Of a DNA stretch of 24,296 bases, positions 15,424-22,147 are shown piece after piece. Position 1 is the first letter of the stretch; the number at the start of each line of letters is the position of its first letter. Both the position numbers and the translations under genes were made by a program. Where the stretch lies: NCBI GenBank assembly GCA_036257595.1, contig DATAFF010000035.1:1-24296 (forward strand), in the 5' to 3' direction. Source of the stretch: DATAFF01 sp036257595 (GTDB lineage: Bacteria; Pseudomonadota; Alphaproteobacteria; Rhizobiales; Aestuariivirgaceae). The notes under the pieces were generated by a model. It ran no database searches and was not told the DNA's origin. It saw only the letters and a list, made by a program, of their open reading frames with translations.

Positions 15424-16458
15424 TCAATCCGGCGTGGAGAAATAGCGCAGCGCCGCCGAAGCGGTGGCGCCGCCGACCACGCAAGGGATTCCCAAGGCGA
15501 CGGTTCCGACAACGGCGGCGACGACGCAGCCCAGCGATATCGCTCCCTCGCCCATGGTGCCCCACCAGGTGATCTGGCGCTTATAGGCCGGGCCCTTGGC
15601 CTTGAGCTCGGCGATCGCCGCCTGGGCATCGGTCCTGAGCTTGCCGACCTCGACCGTCTCGGCGGCGAAGATCACCTCGTCGAGGATCGGCCGCGCCTCC
15701 TCGCTGGCGCCGGAGCGGGCCTCCTTCAAGGCATCGAGCATCTCGGGATCCTGCGATGCGTTGCTGGCGAGGGAGAATTTCGCGGTCGAGCCGATGGTCA
15801 GCTTCTCGGCGTCATTGAAGTTCTTCGACCATGGAAGCATGGCGATGATGTTCTGCAATGGCGCAAGCGCCCCGGTCGCGTAATAGTAGCCCCAGAGATT
15901 GTCCATCACCACCGGGCTCGGCTTCAGCACCACCTTCTTCTTGGGCTCGCTGCTGAAGGTCACGGCCTTGGCCATCCACTGCCAGGTCGACTGTTCCTTG
16001 TCGATTCGCAGATCCTGGAGGATCGGCAGCTTGCGGTTGAGATAGGCATCGACCATGACTTGACGGCGCGGCATTTTGGTCTGGGCGTAGCGCAGCAGAT
16101 CCTGCCAGTTGGGCAGGCCGGAATAGGCAATGGCCCGCACCACCACCCAGCTGTCCTGCTCCTTCATCGGAAAAATCGCGGTGATGAGCTTTTCGGCCTT
16201 CTCGGGATTGGTGCCGAGCACGCCGGCGACAAACCCGACATAAAGCCCGGCGGAGTCCGGCTCCTGGAAGGCGCCAAGCTGGCTTAGCACCTTGACGACG
16301 GTTGGCAGCTTGTCCGGCTCCGGCTTCACCCGGTAGGCCTTGATCCAGCGAATCACCTGCTCGGCCGATGGCAGCTGCCCGGCCTCCTTGGCCGGACGGG
16401 CGGCAGGCAGGATGGCAAGCAGAACACAAGCCACGACAATCTGGGCGATCCGACGCAT
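15424..16458 (-). CDS. Exported protein of unknown function
   Basis: I do not recognise the family. The ATG at 16458 is chosen over an upstream in-frame start at 16506 because GGGAGAG immediately precedes it and it opens a clean signal peptide, MRRIAQIVVACVLLAILPA, cut near ARPA. The mature part (about 320 residues) is rich in alpha-helical, charged segments such as PSAEQVIRWIKAYRVKPEPDKLPTVV, GFVAGVLGTNPEKAEKLI and AETVEVGKLRTDAQAAIAELKAKG. It ends in a hydrophobic, Gly/Ala-rich stretch (ISLGCVVAAVVGTVALGIP, then CVVGGATASAAL) that could be a membrane hairpin anchor. The helical repeats suggest a scaffold rather than an enzyme. It is monocistronic as far as can be seen, with pip divergent from it. 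Confidence 0.8.
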   Translation of the reverse strand: MRRIAQIVVACVLLAILPAARPAKEAGQLPSAEQVIRWIKAYRVKPEPDKLPTVVKVLSQLGAFQEPDSAGLYVGFVAGVLGTNPEKAEKLITAIFPMKEQDSWVVVRAIAYSGLPNWQDLLRYAQTKMPRRQVMVDAYLNRKLPILQDLRIDKEQSTWQWMAKAVTFSSEPKKKVVLKPSPVVMDNLWGYYYATGALAPLQNIIAMLPWSKNFNDAEKLTIGSTAKFSLASNASQDPEMLDALKEARSGASEEARPILDEVIFAAETVEVGKLRTDAQAAIAELKAKGPAYKRQITWWGTMGEGAISLGCVVAAVVGTVALGIPCVVGGATASAALRYFSTPD

Positions 16459-16618
16459 GAACTCTCCCGCTAACCGGTCTATTCCCCCGAAAAAACGGGA
16501 AGACATAATGACTTCGTTGGGACGGTTCTGTGGCCGGAATTCCTGGTCTGCTCGGGCGGATCTTGACCTCCAAGAAGCATCATGGGATGGCGGCCGGCAA
16601 ATCGACCGGAGTATCAGG

Positions 16619-17572
16619 ATGAGCGAGCGTCGGGTGGCCTATCCCGAGATCGAGCCTTTTCGCATCGGAAAGCTGGATGTCGGCGATGGGCATGTGCTGC
16701 ATTTCGAGGAATGCGGCAACCCGGACGGGAAGCCCGTGGTCATGATCCATGGGGGACCGGGCGGCGGATCGAACACATTCATGCGGCGACTGCATGACCC
16801 GAGCAACTACCGGATCGTGCTGTTCGACCAGAGAGGGGCAGGGAAGTCGACACCGGCGGCCTCGCTCGAGGCCAACACCACCCCTCACCTCATCGCCGAT
16901 ATGGAGAAGCTGCGCGCGCATCTCGAAATCGAGCGCTGGCAGCTATGTGGCGGGTCATGGGGCTCGACGCTGGCGCTGGCCTATGCCGAGAGCCACCCTC
17001 AGAAGGTGAGCGAGCTCATTCTCAGGGGAATTTTCACGCTGCGGCGATGGGAGCTCGAATGGTTCTATCAGGAGGGGGCGAGCCGACTCTTTCCCGATGC
17101 CTGGCAGAACTACATCGCCCCGATTCCGCCGGAGGAACGGGGCGACATGATCGCTGCCTATTACCGGCGGCTGACCGGCAATGATCAGGTGGAGCGGCTG
17201 CGCTGCGCCCGTGCCTGGAGCCAATGGGAAGGGGCGACGATCTCGCTACTGCCCGATCCGGCGCGGGTGGCGCGCTTCGGCGTCGACCAGTTCGCGCTCA
17301 CCTTCGCCTCCATCGAGTGCCATTATTTCGTTCATGGCGGCTTTCTCGAGCGCGATGGGCAGCTGCTCGAGGAGGCCGGGCGCCTCTCGGGCATTCCCGG
17401 CATCATCGTCCATGGACGCTATGATGTGTGCACGCCGGTGGCCAATGCGTGGGACCTGAAACTGGCCTGGCCCGAGGTCGAACTGCGCATCGTCGACGAT
17501 GCCGGACACACCATGACCGAGCCCGGCACGATCCACGAGCTGGTGACCGCGACCGACGCCTTCCGCAGCTAG
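16619..17572 (+). CDS. pip: Proline iminopeptidase (S33 alpha/beta hydrolase)
   Basis: This enzyme releases N-terminal proline from peptides. The start at 16619 has CGGAG (16607-16611) upstream and gives the family beginning (MSERRVAYPEIEPFRIGKLDVGDGHVLHFEECGNPDGKP). The oxyanion motif HGGPGGG spans 44-50, the nucleophile elbow is GGSWGS with Ser113, and the acid and base are Asp269 (HGRYDV) and His297 (DDAGHTM). The cap contains ILRGIFTLRRWELEWFYQEGAS, typical of Pip. At 317 residues it is normal. It is a single gene, divergent from the exported protein, and is followed by an unusual double inverted repeat. Confidence 0.93.
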   Translation: MSERRVAYPEIEPFRIGKLDVGDGHVLHFEECGNPDGKPVVMIHGGPGGGSNTFMRRLHDPSNYRIVLFDQRGAGKSTPAASLEANTTPHLIADMEKLRAHLEIERWQLCGGSWGSTLALAYAESHPQKVSELILRGIFTLRRWELEWFYQEGASRLFPDAWQNYIAPIPPEERGDMIAAYYRRLTGNDQVERLRCARAWSQWEGATISLLPDPARVARFGVDQFALTFASIECHYFVHGGFLERDGQLLEEAGRLSGIPGIIVHGRYDVCTPVANAWDLKLAWPEVELRIVDDAGHTMTEPGTIHELVTATDAFRS

Positions 17573-17580
17573 ATCGTGCT

Positions 17581-17625
17581 CCAATGATCCCCAGCTCCCT
17601 GATCATTGGCCAAATTTGGCCAATG
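17581..17625. promoter_or_regulatory. Nested inverted repeats after pip (competing hairpins or operator)
   Basis: CCAATGATC (17581-17589) and GATCATTGG (17601-17609) form a perfect 9-bp inverted repeat with an 11-base loop. The second arm is also part of a perfect 22-bp palindrome at 17604-17625, whose half is CATTGGCCAAA. One arm can therefore pair with either neighbour but not with both. There is no T-run after either hairpin, so neither is a standard rho-independent terminator. Symmetry this long could also be an operator for a dimeric regulator. It lies nine bases after the pip stop. Confidence 0.6.
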
Positions 17626-17876
17626 TTCAGTCAAGCTGGCGCCGCTGTCCCCCGGCACGCTGCACCAATCGAGCGGGGCGGACTGAATGGGAGCGGTTCG
17701 CTTTGGAGAGGGGTCTCCGTAACACGCTGAACAACTGAATCTGGTTTCGGCCATTCTTCGACGGCCGAACGGATGGCCGCGCGGCTCCTGTCGCCGTCCC
17801 GAGCTGGCGCGTGCCAGGGCCCGTCCGCTTGCCTCAAGCGAGCGGGCGGGCCGCTTTGTTTTCGAGCAGAATGGCG
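17626..17876 (+). other. Gene-free stretch, possible small RNA ending at a strong terminator
   Basis: No credible protein gene is seen in this part. On the plus strand it can form GGAGA/TCTCC with a GGGG loop (17705-17718), TTCGGCC/GGCCGAA with a 10-base loop (17746-17769), and finally the terminator hairpin at 17818-17862. A structured stretch ending in an intrinsic terminator 250-290 bases after pip is compatible either with an independent small RNA or with a long pip 3' UTR. I found no good promoter and it matches no RNA family that I know (it is not SRP RNA, tmRNA, RNase P RNA or 6S as I remember them). Confidence 0.3.
17818..17862 (+). terminator. Rho-independent terminator, plus strand
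   Basis: GGCCCGTCCGCTTG (17818-17831) pairs across the loop CCT with CAAGCG (17835-17840) and, after a 4-base bulge, with GGCGGGCC (17845-17852). It is followed by GC and the T-rich TTTGTTTT (17855-17862). A very GC-rich stem followed by a T-run on the plus strand fits an intrinsic terminator. It ends whatever is transcribed rightward from pip or from a start inside 17626-17800, and protects the convergent gene at 17877-18326. Confidence 0.75.
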
Positions 17877-18326
17877 TCAAATGTTCTGCTTATCGCGCGA
17901 TTCCTGGCCGAGCGAGCGGGCAAAATCGACGAATTTGCGCATCCAGGTCTCGACCAGCGCCATGAAGCGATCCATGTCCGCCTGAGTCGGCAGCTCGATG
18001 CGCGTTCGGCCTGCCGAATCACCGGGGCGCTTCTCGAGATCGGCGATTCGCTTCTTCAGCTCGTCGTTCTGGCGCTGCAGCCGGTCGATCTCGGCCTTGA
18101 GCCCGGCCTGGTCGTCGCCGCGATTGTCGTCAATCGATTCGCAAGCCCAGCTGCCGCTCTTCTCGAGGCAGCGGGAAACCGCACCGGTCTGGCGATCGAG
18201 GCGGATGAATCCCGGCCCAGCCTTCTCCAGGACGTAACGACCACCCTCGGTGTCCGGCGCATCCTGGGCGAGGGCAAGCTGCGGGGCGAAAAGCAAAGCG
18301 ACGAAAAGCGATGCAATCCTCAACAT
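17877..18326 (-). CDS. Small exported protein with a coiled coil, unknown function
   Basis: No named family is recognised. The ATG at 18326 is favoured by an excellent ribosome site (GGAGGAAGGGGA) and opens the signal peptide MLRIASLFVALLFAPQLALA, cut before QDAP. An upstream open frame (to 18440) runs into repeat copy 3 and is not credible. The mature protein of about 130 residues has a small domain GGRYVLEKAGPGFIRLDRQTGAVSRCLEKSGSWACESI, with two Cys that may pair, then a heptad-patterned coiled coil GLKAEIDRLQRQNDELKKRIADLEKR and a helical tail MDRFMALVETWMRKFVDFARSL. It resembles short periplasmic proteins annotated as hypothetical in Hyphomicrobiales. A structural or scaffold role is only a guess. 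Confidence 0.82.
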   Translation of the reverse strand: MLRIASLFVALLFAPQLALAQDAPDTEGGRYVLEKAGPGFIRLDRQTGAVSRCLEKSGSWACESIDDNRGDDQAGLKAEIDRLQRQNDELKKRIADLEKRPGDSAGRTRIELPTQADMDRFMALVETWMRKFVDFARSLGQESRDKQNI

Positions 18327-18407
18327 TCCCCTTCCTCCTCTCAAACTTGACGCGGCATCAGTGCCGATCGGCTGACACATAGGCAGTGCCGGCGCGAATG
18401 TCACGTG

Positions 18408-18469
18408 AGGCAGCAGGCAGCAGGCAAGAGCACCAGTCACGGCCTATTTGCCTAATGCCTAATGCCTTT
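18408..18469 (+). repeat. Heptamer-based intergenic repeat, copy 3
   Basis: The left block GAGGCAGCAGGCAGCAGGCAA (18407-18426) is a 7-bp tandem of AGGCAGC-like units. The right block (18437-18469) carries TCACGGCCTATTTGCC followed by two TAATGCC units; it has one extra T in the core compared with copies 1 and 2. AGGCAA on the left can pair with TTGCCT on the right. The element lies between the divergent genes at 17877-18326 and 18490-19254, close to the latter's start. Confidence 0.75.
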
Positions 18470-18489
18470 CGTGCGCTATTGTCACGATC

Positions 18490-19254
18490 ATGAGAATAAT
18501 CTTCATCTTTGCCCTGACCGTGGCACTCCAGACGGGGGTCGCCATGGCCGACCCGATTCGCATCGGCACGGAGGGCAGCTACCCGCCTTTCAATTTCGTC
18601 GATTCGGCCGGCAAGCTGCACGGGTTCGACATCGAGCTGACGCAGGCGCTGTGCTCCCGGATGGGGGCGGAGTGCGAAATGGTAACCCAGGACTTTGAAG
18701 GCATCGTCCCGGCGCTGGTCGCGGGGAAATTCGACGCCGTCATTGCCTCGCTCTGGATCACCGACGAGCGCAAGCAGAGGGTCGACTTCACCAAGCCCTA
18801 CTACTTAGCGCCGGCGCGCTTCGCGATGCGCAAGGGGACGGGGGCGGAGGGCGGCGACGTCGCACCGGCGGCGCTCAAGGGCAAGACGCTCGGCGCCCAG
18901 TCGGGCACCGTCCATGGGAACTACCTGCAGGACGTCTACAAGGACTCGGTCATCAAGCTTTATGGCACCCAGGAGGAGGCCGACGCCGCCCTGGCAGCAG
19001 GAAAGCTCGATGCGGTGCTGGCCGACAGCACGGCGCTGTGGCGCTGGCTGTCGCAAAGTCAGGAGGGACGTTGCTGCGAATTCGTCGGGCCGCCGCTCAA
19101 GGATCCCAAATGGTTCGGCGAGGGCGTGGCGATCGCTGTCCGGAAGGGCGACACGGCGCTCAGGGCGCGGTTCGACAAGGCGATCGACGCGGTCGTGGCC
19201 GATGGCACCTACAAGGCCATCAACGACAAGTACTTCCCGTTTCCGCTCAATTGA
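18490..19254 (+). CDS. Polar amino acid ABC transporter substrate-binding protein (orphan)
   Basis: This is a periplasmic solute-binding protein of the ArgT/HisJ family 3 type. It has a signal peptide MRIIFIFALTVALQTGVAMA, cut before DPIRIGTEG, then the characteristic EGSYPPFNFVDSAGKLHGFDIELTQALC, IVPALVAGKFDAVIASLWITDERKQRVDFTKPYY, LGAQSGTVHGNYL and ADGTYKAINDKYF. The 254-residue length is typical. The ligand is probably a basic or polar amino acid by family, but this cannot be fixed from sequence. No permease or ATPase gene accompanies it here. The ATG at 18490 lacks a clear ribosome site and lies 20 bases after repeat copy 3. Confidence 0.9.
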   Translation: MRIIFIFALTVALQTGVAMADPIRIGTEGSYPPFNFVDSAGKLHGFDIELTQALCSRMGAECEMVTQDFEGIVPALVAGKFDAVIASLWITDERKQRVDFTKPYYLAPARFAMRKGTGAEGGDVAPAALKGKTLGAQSGTVHGNYLQDVYKDSVIKLYGTQEEADAALAAGKLDAVLADSTALWRWLSQSQEGRCCEFVGPPLKDPKWFGEGVAIAVRKGDTALRARFDKAIDAVVADGTYKAINDKYFPFPLN

Positions 19255-19259
19255 GCGGC

Positions 19260-19285
19260 GGTCCCCGCCTGCAGAGGCGGGGATC
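19260..19285. terminator. Hairpin between convergent genes
   Basis: CCCCGCCT (19263-19270) and AGGCGGGG (19275-19282) form a perfect 8-bp stem with a GCAG loop, extendable outward by three more pairs including one G-T pair. There is no T-run on either strand. It lies between the stop of the solute-binding protein (19254) and the stop of the convergent BA14K-type gene (19300), so it may stabilise 3' ends or assist termination in both directions. Confidence 0.5.
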
Positions 19286-19299
19286 GCGATGGCCGGCCG

Positions 19300-19791
19300 T
19301 CAGCGGCAGAGGCGACGCTGGCCGGTGCTCGTCAGATACATGCCCGTCCGGGCGTTGAACGAGCGGTATTTGTCGGCGCAATAGTCGTACCACTCGTCGC
19401 TCCACGGCTCGGGTGCATCATAGCCGGCGTCATAGACCGGCTGGCTTGGCCCAGACCCGCGCGCCATGCAGTCGTTATAGGCGGCCCAATAAGCATCGTT
19501 CTGGCGTGCCGAATTGTTGGCCGCGCCGCCGATCGCCCCGACGCCGGTGCCGATCAGCGCCCCGGTGCCGGCGCCGCGACGGCCGCCGGCCAGGCTACCG
19601 ATGATCGCGCCCCCGAGGGCACCCGCCATGGCGCCGCCGACAACCTCGGCGCCGCCGCTGTTCTGGCTTGCTGCGAAATCCCGCGCATATGCGTCGCAGC
19701 GAGCATTGACACCCTGCGCATTGGCCGTCTCCGACGCCAGCATGGCCAATCCCACCACGGCCAGCGCCACCATACGCATTACAGTCCGCAT
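19300..19791 (-). CDS. BA14K-type exported protein with glycine zipper
   Basis: The 163-residue protein has a signal peptide MRTVMRMVALAVVGLAMLASETANA. After it comes a Gly/Ala-rich glycine-zipper segment (VVGGAMAGALGGAIIGSLAGG...GTGALIGTGVGAIGGAANN, about 50-92) able to insert in or lie against a membrane. A linker with a YxxCMARG motif follows. The C-terminus reads YDYCADKYRSFNARTGMYLTSTGQRRLC and resembles the conserved BA14K motif (YCxxKYRSFdpxTGtYl) of Brucella immunoreactive antigen BA14K and its rhizobial relatives. The start has GGGAGGA upstream. Family members are surface or periplasmic and sometimes lectin-like; no enzymatic role is known to me. Confidence 0.85.
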   Translation of the reverse strand: MRTVMRMVALAVVGLAMLASETANAQGVNARCDAYARDFAASQNSGGAEVVGGAMAGALGGAIIGSLAGGRRGAGTGALIGTGVGAIGGAANNSARQNDAYWAAYNDCMARGSGPSQPVYDAGYDAPEPWSDEWYDYCADKYRSFNARTGMYLTSTGQRRLCR

Positions 19792-19963
19792 GCTGTCCTC
19801 CCGCTCAAATCAATGATCCGACAAAACATGATGACTTGGCCCGATTCGGGGCAATGGTGAGCAATCTTGTTGCTCAATTTCCGATCGGGCTGTTCGCCGA
19901 AGCGATTCTGTGGCGAATCGATTGAGAATTCCTCAATGGGCCGGCTGTGCTAGGCTCGGGTCC

Positions 19964-21520
19964 ATGGTCAATGTCAAAGAGTTGTCGGAGCAGGTGAGCG
20001 CGACGGGCAGACGGGCTGGCGGTCGCCAGGCCCGGCTGGTGCAGCGCTCGGCGCCCGTCCCCGCCCTGCCGGGACTGGCCCGCAAAATTCCGATCTATGA
20101 GCTGGTGCCCGCGGAAGCCGTCGAGCTCATTCACCAGGAGTCGGTGAAGATCCTGGAGGAAGTGGGCATCGACTTCCGCGACGATGAAGCGGCGGGCATG
20201 TGGCGCCGGGCGGGTGCGGATGTGCGCGGCCATCGGGTCAGGATCGACGGTGCGCTCCTCCTGCAGCTGGTGTCGACCATCCCGTCGGAGTTCACGCTCA
20301 ACGCCCGCAACCCGTCGCGCAGCGTCCGCATCGGCGGGTCGAACAGCGTGTTCGTGCCGATGTATGGCGCGCCCTATGTGCGCGACCTCGACAATCAACG
20401 CCGCTACGGCTCGCTCGACGATCTCCAAAACTTCCACAAGCTTGCCTATCTGTCGCCGGCGCTCCATTCGTCGAGCTCGATCATCTGCGAGCCGATGGAG
20501 ATCCCGGTTCCGCGGCGTCATCTCCACATCGTCAACTCGGCCATCCGCCATTCCGACAAGCCGTTCATGGGCATCGTCACGGCGCGCGAGCGGGCCGAGG
20601 ACACGATCAGGATGGCGAAGCTGGTATTCGGGGACGCCTTCGTCGACGACAATCCCGTCATGGTGTCGATCACCAACTGCAATTCGCCGCTGGTGTGGGA
20701 CGCGACCATGCTCGATGCGCTCAAGGTCTATGCCCGGCACAATCAGCCGGTGATCCTCGCACCCTTCGCCTTGTGCGGCGCCTCGACCTCGGCGTCGTCG
20801 ATCGGGGCGGTGGCGCAGGTCAATGCCGAGGCGCTGGCCGGACTCGCCTTCACCCAGCTGGTGCGGCCGGGGTCGCCGCAGCTCTATGGCCAGTTCATGG
20901 TGACGGTCGACATGAAGTCGGGGGCACCGATGGGCGGTACGCCCGAGGCGGCGCAAATGATGTATCTCATGGGGGCGCTGGCGCGGAAGTACCGCCTGCC
21001 ATGGCGCACCTCGGGCTTCCATGTCGGCTCCAAGGTGAACGACGCGCAGGCCGGCTACGAGGCGAACATGCTGATGCATGCGGCGATCCTGTCGGGTGCC
21101 CATTACATCTGGCATTCGGCCGGCTGGCTCGAAGCGGGCCTCGTCTGCGGCTATTCGAAATTCGTCACCGATGCCGAGCAGTGCGAAGCCTGGTACCGCT
21201 ATGCCGGCGGGGTGTCGTTCGAGGATTTCAAGGAGGCGATGGCGGCGGTTCGCGAGGTCGGGCCCGGCGGTCATTTCCTCGGCACCCAGCACACGCTCGA
21301 CCATTTCGAACGGGCGTTCTTCGCGCCCAAGCTCATGGATTTCAGCTCGTTCGAGCAATGGTCGGCGGAGGGCGAGAACGACATGGATGCGCGCGGCCGC
21401 GCCAAGGCGAAAGCGTTGCTCGCCAGCTATGAGGCGCCGGCGCTCGATCCGGGCGTGGCGGAAGCGCTCACGGATTTCATCACGCGTCGTGAGCGGGAGC
21501 TGCCGGACAGCGTGCGGTAA
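19964..21520 (+). CDS. MttB/COG5598-type methyltransferase homologue (non-pyrrolysine)
   Basis: The protein belongs to the trimethylamine:corrinoid methyltransferase superfamily (MttB-like, COG5598). Landmarks are VELIHQESVKILEEVGIDF, FTLNARNP, PMYGAPYVRDLDNQRRYGSLDDLQNF, SSSIICEP, NSPLVWDATMLDALK, GQFMVTVDMKSGAPMGGTPEAAQMMYL and SGAHYIWHSAGWLEAGLVCGYSKFVTDAEQ. The frame is read without an internal TAG, so it is not a pyrrolysine enzyme. Bacterial members include MtgB-type glycine betaine methyltransferases, but the substrate here is unknown. ATG 19964 is preferred to an in-frame start at 19910; the ribosome site is weak. The 518 residues are normal for the family. No corrinoid protein or reactivase gene is nearby. 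The stop codon abuts repeat copy 4. Confidence 0.9.
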   Translation: MVNVKELSEQVSATGRRAGGRQARLVQRSAPVPALPGLARKIPIYELVPAEAVELIHQESVKILEEVGIDFRDDEAAGMWRRAGADVRGHRVRIDGALLLQLVSTIPSEFTLNARNPSRSVRIGGSNSVFVPMYGAPYVRDLDNQRRYGSLDDLQNFHKLAYLSPALHSSSSIICEPMEIPVPRRHLHIVNSAIRHSDKPFMGIVTARERAEDTIRMAKLVFGDAFVDDNPVMVSITNCNSPLVWDATMLDALKVYARHNQPVILAPFALCGASTSASSIGAVAQVNAEALAGLAFTQLVRPGSPQLYGQFMVTVDMKSGAPMGGTPEAAQMMYLMGALARKYRLPWRTSGFHVGSKVNDAQAGYEANMLMHAAILSGAHYIWHSAGWLEAGLVCGYSKFVTDAEQCEAWYRYAGGVSFEDFKEAMAAVREVGPGGHFLGTQHTLDHFERAFFAPKLMDFSSFEQWSAEGENDMDARGRAKAKALLASYEAPALDPGVAEALTDFITRRERELPDSVR

Positions 21521-21585
21521 GGCAGTCGGCAGTAGGCAGTAGGGAAGCCCGCCACTCACTGCCTATTTGCTTAATGCCTAATCTT
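21521..21585 (+). repeat. Heptamer-based intergenic repeat, copy 4
   Basis: The left block GGCAGTCGGCAGTAGGCAGT (21521-21540) begins directly after the TAA of the methyltransferase gene. The right block (21555-21585) reads TCACTGCCTATTTGC followed by two TTAATGCC-like units. TAGGCAGT on the left pairs perfectly with ACTGCCTA (21558-21565) across a loop of about 17 bases, so on the plus strand this copy can end the transcript as a hairpin. The right block overlaps the stop codon of the minus-strand FMN reductase at 21578-21580. Confidence 0.8.
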
Positions 21586-22132
21586 GCCTGACCCACTCGT
21601 TGAAATGCTTGAGCCAGGTCTCGACGACCTTGCGGGCCGGCTCATCGGTCAGGGTTCCGTCCTTGCCAAATCGCGTCTCGGCAATGCTGACGAAGACCTC
21701 GGGACGCGGCATGACATAGGCCTCGAGCGCCTGAAGATTCTGGCGCAGGTGATACTGCGAGCGCGCAGTGCCGATGGGGCTGCCGGAGGCGCCGACCACG
21801 CCGACGCGCTTGTGCTTGAAGGGCTGCTGCTTGACGCGCGACACCCAGTCGGTGGCGTTCTTCAGGCCGCCGGGAATCGAGAAATTATATTCGGGCGTGG
21901 CGATGACGACGCCATGGGCCACCCGGATGCGGCCGACCAGATCGAGGACCGATGGCGGGATTCCGGTCGCGTCCTCATCGTCGCCATTGTAGACGGGCAA
22001 GTCGTTGAGGGTCGCGATCTCGAGCGTCATGCCTGGCGGCAGCATCGCCTGGATATTGCGGAGCAGCATGGTGTTGTAGGAGCCGCGACGCAGGCTGCCG
22101 CTGATCCCGAGGACGTTGATGGCTTCGCTCAC
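21578..22132 (-). CDS. NAD(P)H-dependent FMN reductase (flavodoxin fold)
   Basis: This NADPH-dependent FMN reductase / ChrR-type quinone and chromate reductase is a flavodoxin-like protein. The FMN phosphate loop GISGSLRRGSYN sits at about 9-20, and the signature TPEYNFSIPGGLKNATDW binds the flavin ring. VGASGSPIGTARSQYHLRQ follows. The 184-residue length fits. Reduced FMN may be supplied to a partner oxygenase, or the protein may work as a quinone reductase; neither is decided by sequence. It follows the ABC ATPase gene by 15 bp on the same strand, so it is probably the last gene of that operon, and its stop lies within repeat copy 4. Confidence 0.92.
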   Translation of the reverse strand: MSEAINVLGISGSLRRGSYNTMLLRNIQAMLPPGMTLEIATLNDLPVYNGDDEDATGIPPSVLDLVGRIRVAHGVVIATPEYNFSIPGGLKNATDWVSRVKQQPFKHKRVGVVGASGSPIGTARSQYHLRQNLQALEAYVMPRPEVFVSIAETRFGKDGTLTDEPARKVVETWLKHFNEWVRQD

Positions 22133-22147
22133 GATGGTTTCGAAGCT

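Noticed and set aside
16475..16520. Terminator or promoter between the exported protein and pip
   Set aside because: TTCCCG/CGGGGGAA with a T loop and a CATAAT box are visible, but the hairpin lies upstream of both divergent genes and no -35 element is correctly spaced.
19964..21520. Pyrrolysine-containing MttB
   Set aside because: The frame is continuous with no in-frame TAG, and no pyl genes are present.
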